The notes beneath the pieces are model-generated. The model was not told where the DNA came from. It made no database searches and saw only the letters and a list, made by a program, of their open reading frames with translations. This document shows positions 23,401-24,680 of a stretch of 24,680 bases of DNA, in pieces. Origin of the DNA: CAZXVW01 sp964644025 (GTDB lineage Bacteria > Acidobacteriota > Terriglobia > Bryobacterales > Bryobacteraceae). The position numbers were made by a program, and so were the translations under genes. The DNA is taken from positions 1 through 24,680 of the forward strand of contig CAZXVW010000042.1 of NCBI GenBank assembly GCA_964644025.1, given 5' to 3'. Position 1 is the first letter of the stretch. The number at the start of each line of letters is the position of its first letter.

Positions 23401-23897
23401 GGCGTCAGCATCACCAGCCGGATCACGTTCCGCCCGTTCAGGGGCAGGTTATCGGTCGTGATGGAGTTCACCACCTCCCCCAGCGATGAGCTCGCCGTTT
23501 GCAGCAACGGTGCCTCGGCGCTGACTTCCACCGTCTCGGTCACCGCGCCCAGCTCCATGCTGACGTTGATTTCAGCCACCTGGGCCACCTGCAAGGTAAG
23601 CCCCGTGCGGGTGAATTTCTTGAAGCCCGTCGCTTCCACTTCCAGCTTGTAATTCCCAGGAGGAATCTGCTGGAACGTGTAAGCCCCGACCGAATTGGTG
23701 CGGGTGGTCCAGGGCCGGTTCTGGTCGACGTTGGTCAGCGTCAGCGTCGCATCCGGAATCACCGCCCCGCTGGCATCCTGGACGACGCCGTTAATGGTCG
23801 CGTACGTTTGCCCGAAAGCAACCGTCGCGGCCAGCAAGAACAACAACAAGACAGCCAGGACCGTCACGCCGGTCCCGCGCCGTTGAATCAAAGGCAT
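20466..23897 (-). CDS. TonB-dependent receptor, Oar-like, with N-terminal carboxypeptidase-regulatory-like domain
   Basis: 1143 residues from ATG 23897, with AAGGAG upstream. Signal peptide 1-29 (VTVLAVLLLFLLAATVAFG), then a CarboxypepD_reg-like domain at ~32-115 (TINGVVQDASGAVIPDATLTLTN, PPGNYKLEVEATGFKKF). The plug follows (ITTDNLPLNGRNVIRLVML, MVDGSPQEVMG, AQYGRTGGAVVNIVQKSGT), then a long outer-membrane beta barrel ending in VIQLALKLYY, with the aromatic C-terminal residue needed for barrel assembly. Oar-like receptors are large, expanded in Acidobacteria, and are thought to import polysaccharide fragments or bulky substrates with TonB. The substrate is unknown, and no SusD-like partner is next to it. 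It has its own promoter and terminator, so it is a single-gene unit. Confidence 0.94.
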   Translation of the reverse strand: MPLIQRRGTGVTVLAVLLLFLLAATVAFGQTYATINGVVQDASGAVIPDATLTLTNVDQNRPWTTRTNSVGAYTFQQIPPGNYKLEVEATGFKKFTRTGLTLQVAQVAEINVSMELGAVTETVEVSAEAPLLQTASSSLGEVVNSITTDNLPLNGRNVIRLVMLTPGINPMRQARTSTNGMSIGAVNFSANGGRNVSNMIMVDGSPQEVMGYKQPAYIPTPDAVQEFKVQTNNLSAQYGRTGGAVVNIVQKSGTREFHGVVYEFLRNDKFDANSFFQNRHGQPKSGFRYNQFGFTFGGPLTPSRETTFFFLNYEGIRIRSAGSATYTVPTEKMKQGDFSEISDTIYDPLTIDSSGVRQPFPNQRIPKDRIHPVAQNFLANYPTPNVPGAVTNNFYSTMGSQTRSDNFSVKVDRRISERQNLFGRFSWLTRNSPQPNRYGTPGGINIGWNGQRNRSATLDDTYMIGGWVLHGNFGYGYFANPRETPRVPGISSELGLPSYVDEATQYDIFPLVTPSGYSQLGANAWWIIGNKFKTYTWQGDASKLVGNHTLKFGGVYRLDRVSNFRAVNPGGRYSFSEGWTRKIYNKGGGGDAIASMLLGLPSGGQMRFEPALSEQVPYAALFIQDDWRVTNKFTLNLGLRWEADWPLTEKWDRASSWCSECKLPLQVPGYGDFYGGIRFANRDGAPRGIKDLDWVNFAPRIGLAYKVTDKMVIRSGFGVFFAPTTGHGPNTTQAGALSYNAITNISSSIDGGRTPYATLSDPWPDGFNYPKNGADGLMTFVGDSISINSRDDVMPYNVQWNFNIQYELPHQMLFDIAYAGNAGVNLMVPGTQLNQLPDQLLSLGDQLTGKVSNPFYGILPAASGMGKKTTTYGQLLRPYPHLTGLNQMFGTFAHSSYHALQTKFRKRYSNGLQFLVTYTWSKLIDDISMISGTWLGNENPSWTNNYQRWWNKSVSGTDVSHRMVANFQYELPFGVNKMFLTEPGWTNQVFGGWVVNGIITAQTGLPLTVRSRFNNLHNFGGIQRPDRTGLPAASEGSRYERIDGWFNQAAFADPPPYSYGNSGRFLPDVRGPGYYIWDISILKNFPINERFRLQFRTEMFNAFNRTNFRDPTGGAAQFGRPNFGVITASFPARVIQLALKLYY

Positions 23898-24108
23898 AAC
23901 TTGCGTTCTCCTTTCCAGGGTCGTGCAATGTTTTCTCGGATTGGGAGAGGTGAGTGCCTCGGATGACAGGTCAAGCCCCGGATTGCCTGTAGCCCGGAAT
24001 GGCGAAGCCCCGGTGAAGAAATGCCCCCGCTTCACCTCTAAGCCCTCCCATCACAACTGGCCGGCTGTCCACTCCGGAGCCAGCCCCCGGGTCAACAGCC
24101 TTGCAAGA
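23898..24108 (-). other. Long 5' leader of the TonB receptor gene
   Basis: About 205 bases lie between the predicted initiation point (~24102) and the ATG. A GTG at 24035 is in frame and could extend the protein, but the signal peptide at 23897 and its AAGGAG site favour the ATG. No known riboswitch was recognised. AAGCCCCGG occurs twice, 32 bases apart. Confidence 0.4.
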
Positions 24109-24137
24109 CTTATACACCTTTGCCGCGTCAGTGTCAA
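24109..24137 (-). promoter_or_regulatory. Near-consensus sigma-70 promoter of the TonB receptor gene
   Basis: On the minus strand TTGACA (24132-24137), a 17-base spacer, and TATAAG (24109-24114, 5 of 6). This is the best promoter in the window, with initiation expected near 24102. Confidence 0.7.
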
Positions 24138-24281
24138 CGATTTTGTGCGCTTTGCATTCCAGACCAGGCAGAGGCTGACCCGCCCCGGCTCAGATTGTTG
24201 GCTCTGCACGTGTGGCGGGAGTCTCAGCAGCAGATCCGGTCTGCACTGTAGGCGGCGTTTTTCATCGGTCAAGCTCACTCG

Positions 24282-24570
24282 TCACCGGATGGGGTAGACC
24301 ACAATGGCATCGCGCAGGATGCTCAGGAGGAACGGGCTTTCCTGTTCCTTCATCCGCTGGAATTCTTCGGGCGTGTAAACGAAAACGTCGGCCGGAGACG
24401 GCAGCAGCGTGACCGCCAGAGGCCGGTCCAGGAGACGCTCGAACGTGCAGTTGATCACAATCAGCTCGAGAGCACTTTCGGGGTCTGGTTCACCCAGGGG
24501 CCGCCCAGCCGAACAGGAGGGTCTTGTCCACGGGCCCGTATTCGCCGGCAATGCGGTCCAGATCCGGCAT
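24282..24570 (-). pseudogene. Frameshifted MNT-type nucleotidyltransferase
   Basis: From an ATG at 24570 one frame reads MPDLDRIAGEYGPVDKTLLFG and then hits a stop at about 24490. A second frame continues the same fold: GEPDPESALELIVI, then ADVFVYTPEEFQRM and ESPFLLSILRDAIVVY. Joined, they resemble a minimal nucleotidyltransferase (MNT, often the antitoxin of MNT-HEPN pairs). The break lies near 24493-24515; removing one base from the GGG there would restore frame. The active-site pattern S-D-x-D is S-A-L-E, so both catalytic Asp are lost even after repair. The gene is a decayed remnant, or has sequence errors near the window edge; the Asp losses argue for decay. Confidence 0.65.
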
Positions 24571-24680
24571 CTTTGGTTTCAATCTCGACCACGGCGGGCT
24601 GGAACCGGTTCAACTCCTCCGGCCGGGTGGGAAGTGATCTTCACGGGAGGGCCGCGCTCGTGATAGGATACCTGCCGGGA
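24571..24680 (-). other. Possible broken 3' end of another gene at the window edge
   Basis: One minus-strand frame reads RQVSYHERGPPVKITSHP from the edge; a second, offset by one base near 24620, reads ELNRFQPAVVEIETKD. Together they look protein-like, but neither is a full gene and I recognise no family. Confidence 0.2.

Noticed and set aside
21717..23489. Plus-strand open frame of 590 codons inside the TonB receptor gene
   Set aside because: Antisense to a clear receptor with signal peptide, plug and barrel; the translation looks like compositional noise.
24051..24278. 75-codon minus-strand frame just after the nucleotidyltransferase remnant, as a possible HEPN partner
   Set aside because: Overlaps the TonB receptor promoter, and after the opening residues shows no HEPN motif.
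1..24680. tRNA, rRNA, CRISPR, insertion sequence or attachment site
   Set aside because: None recognised by eye on either strand; faint or degenerate examples could be missed.

Overview
This is a GC-rich bacterial chromosomal stretch that most resembles an Acidobacteriota genome of the Solibacter/Bryobacter kind. That placement is inference. It rests on a large Oar-type TonB-dependent receptor with an N-terminal carboxypeptidase-regulatory-like domain, a twin-arginine Gfo/Idh/MocA oxidoreductase, a twin-arginine sugar isomerase-like lipoprotein, a CehA/McbA-type secreted hydrolase, and a Trm112 variant without zinc cysteines. Housekeeping genes dominate. I see no rRNA, tRNA, CRISPR array, insertion sequence or prophage.

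Layout. 1-1089 (+): the 3' end of an iron-sulfur chaperone operon, hscA (incomplete) followed by iscX. 1166-2284 (-): a stand-alone UvrC-like nuclease without the RNase H half. 2604-5722 (+): a TPR protein, a YvcK/GlmR-family protein and GlmU, a cluster for sensing and making UDP-GlcNAc. 5709-6590 (-): TruB, convergent with GlmU. 6718-7539 (+): an SDR oxidoreductase. 7589-7939 (-): an Mth938-like protein. 8079-9429 (+): a nitroreductase, a tiny zinc ribbon protein missed by length cut-offs, and an unknown conserved-looking protein. 9506-12090 (-): a Trm112-like protein, a secreted CehA/McbA-like hydrolase and a rhodanese lipoprotein. 12191-13654 (+): a sigma-54 activator whose receiver domain has lost its phosphorylation residues. 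13729-14940 (-): a Tat-exported oxidoreductase. 15029-18226 (+): trmFO overlapping xerC, then a Tat lipoprotein with a sugar isomerase-like barrel. 18421-19872 (+): a metallophosphoesterase, convergent and overlapping with arfB (-). 20466-23897 (-): the large TonB-dependent receptor, with a good terminator and a strong promoter (TTGACA, 17 bp, TATAAG). 24282-24680 (-): broken remnants of a minimal nucleotidyltransferase and perhaps another gene.

Regulation. Several gene starts are preceded by a -10 box (TATCCT, TAAAAT, TACAAT, TATAAT) with little or no -35; this recurs across the window. Starts are often non-ATG. The YvcK gene seems to need a CTG start, because its only in-frame GTG lies within the first beta strand and has no ribosome binding site.

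I find no clearly new multi-gene system. The most unusual items are the pseudo-receiver sigma-54 activator, the orphan UvrC half-protein, the GlmR-GlmU adjacency with its CTG start, the zinc ribbon plus unknown-protein pair, and the decayed nucleotidyltransferase.
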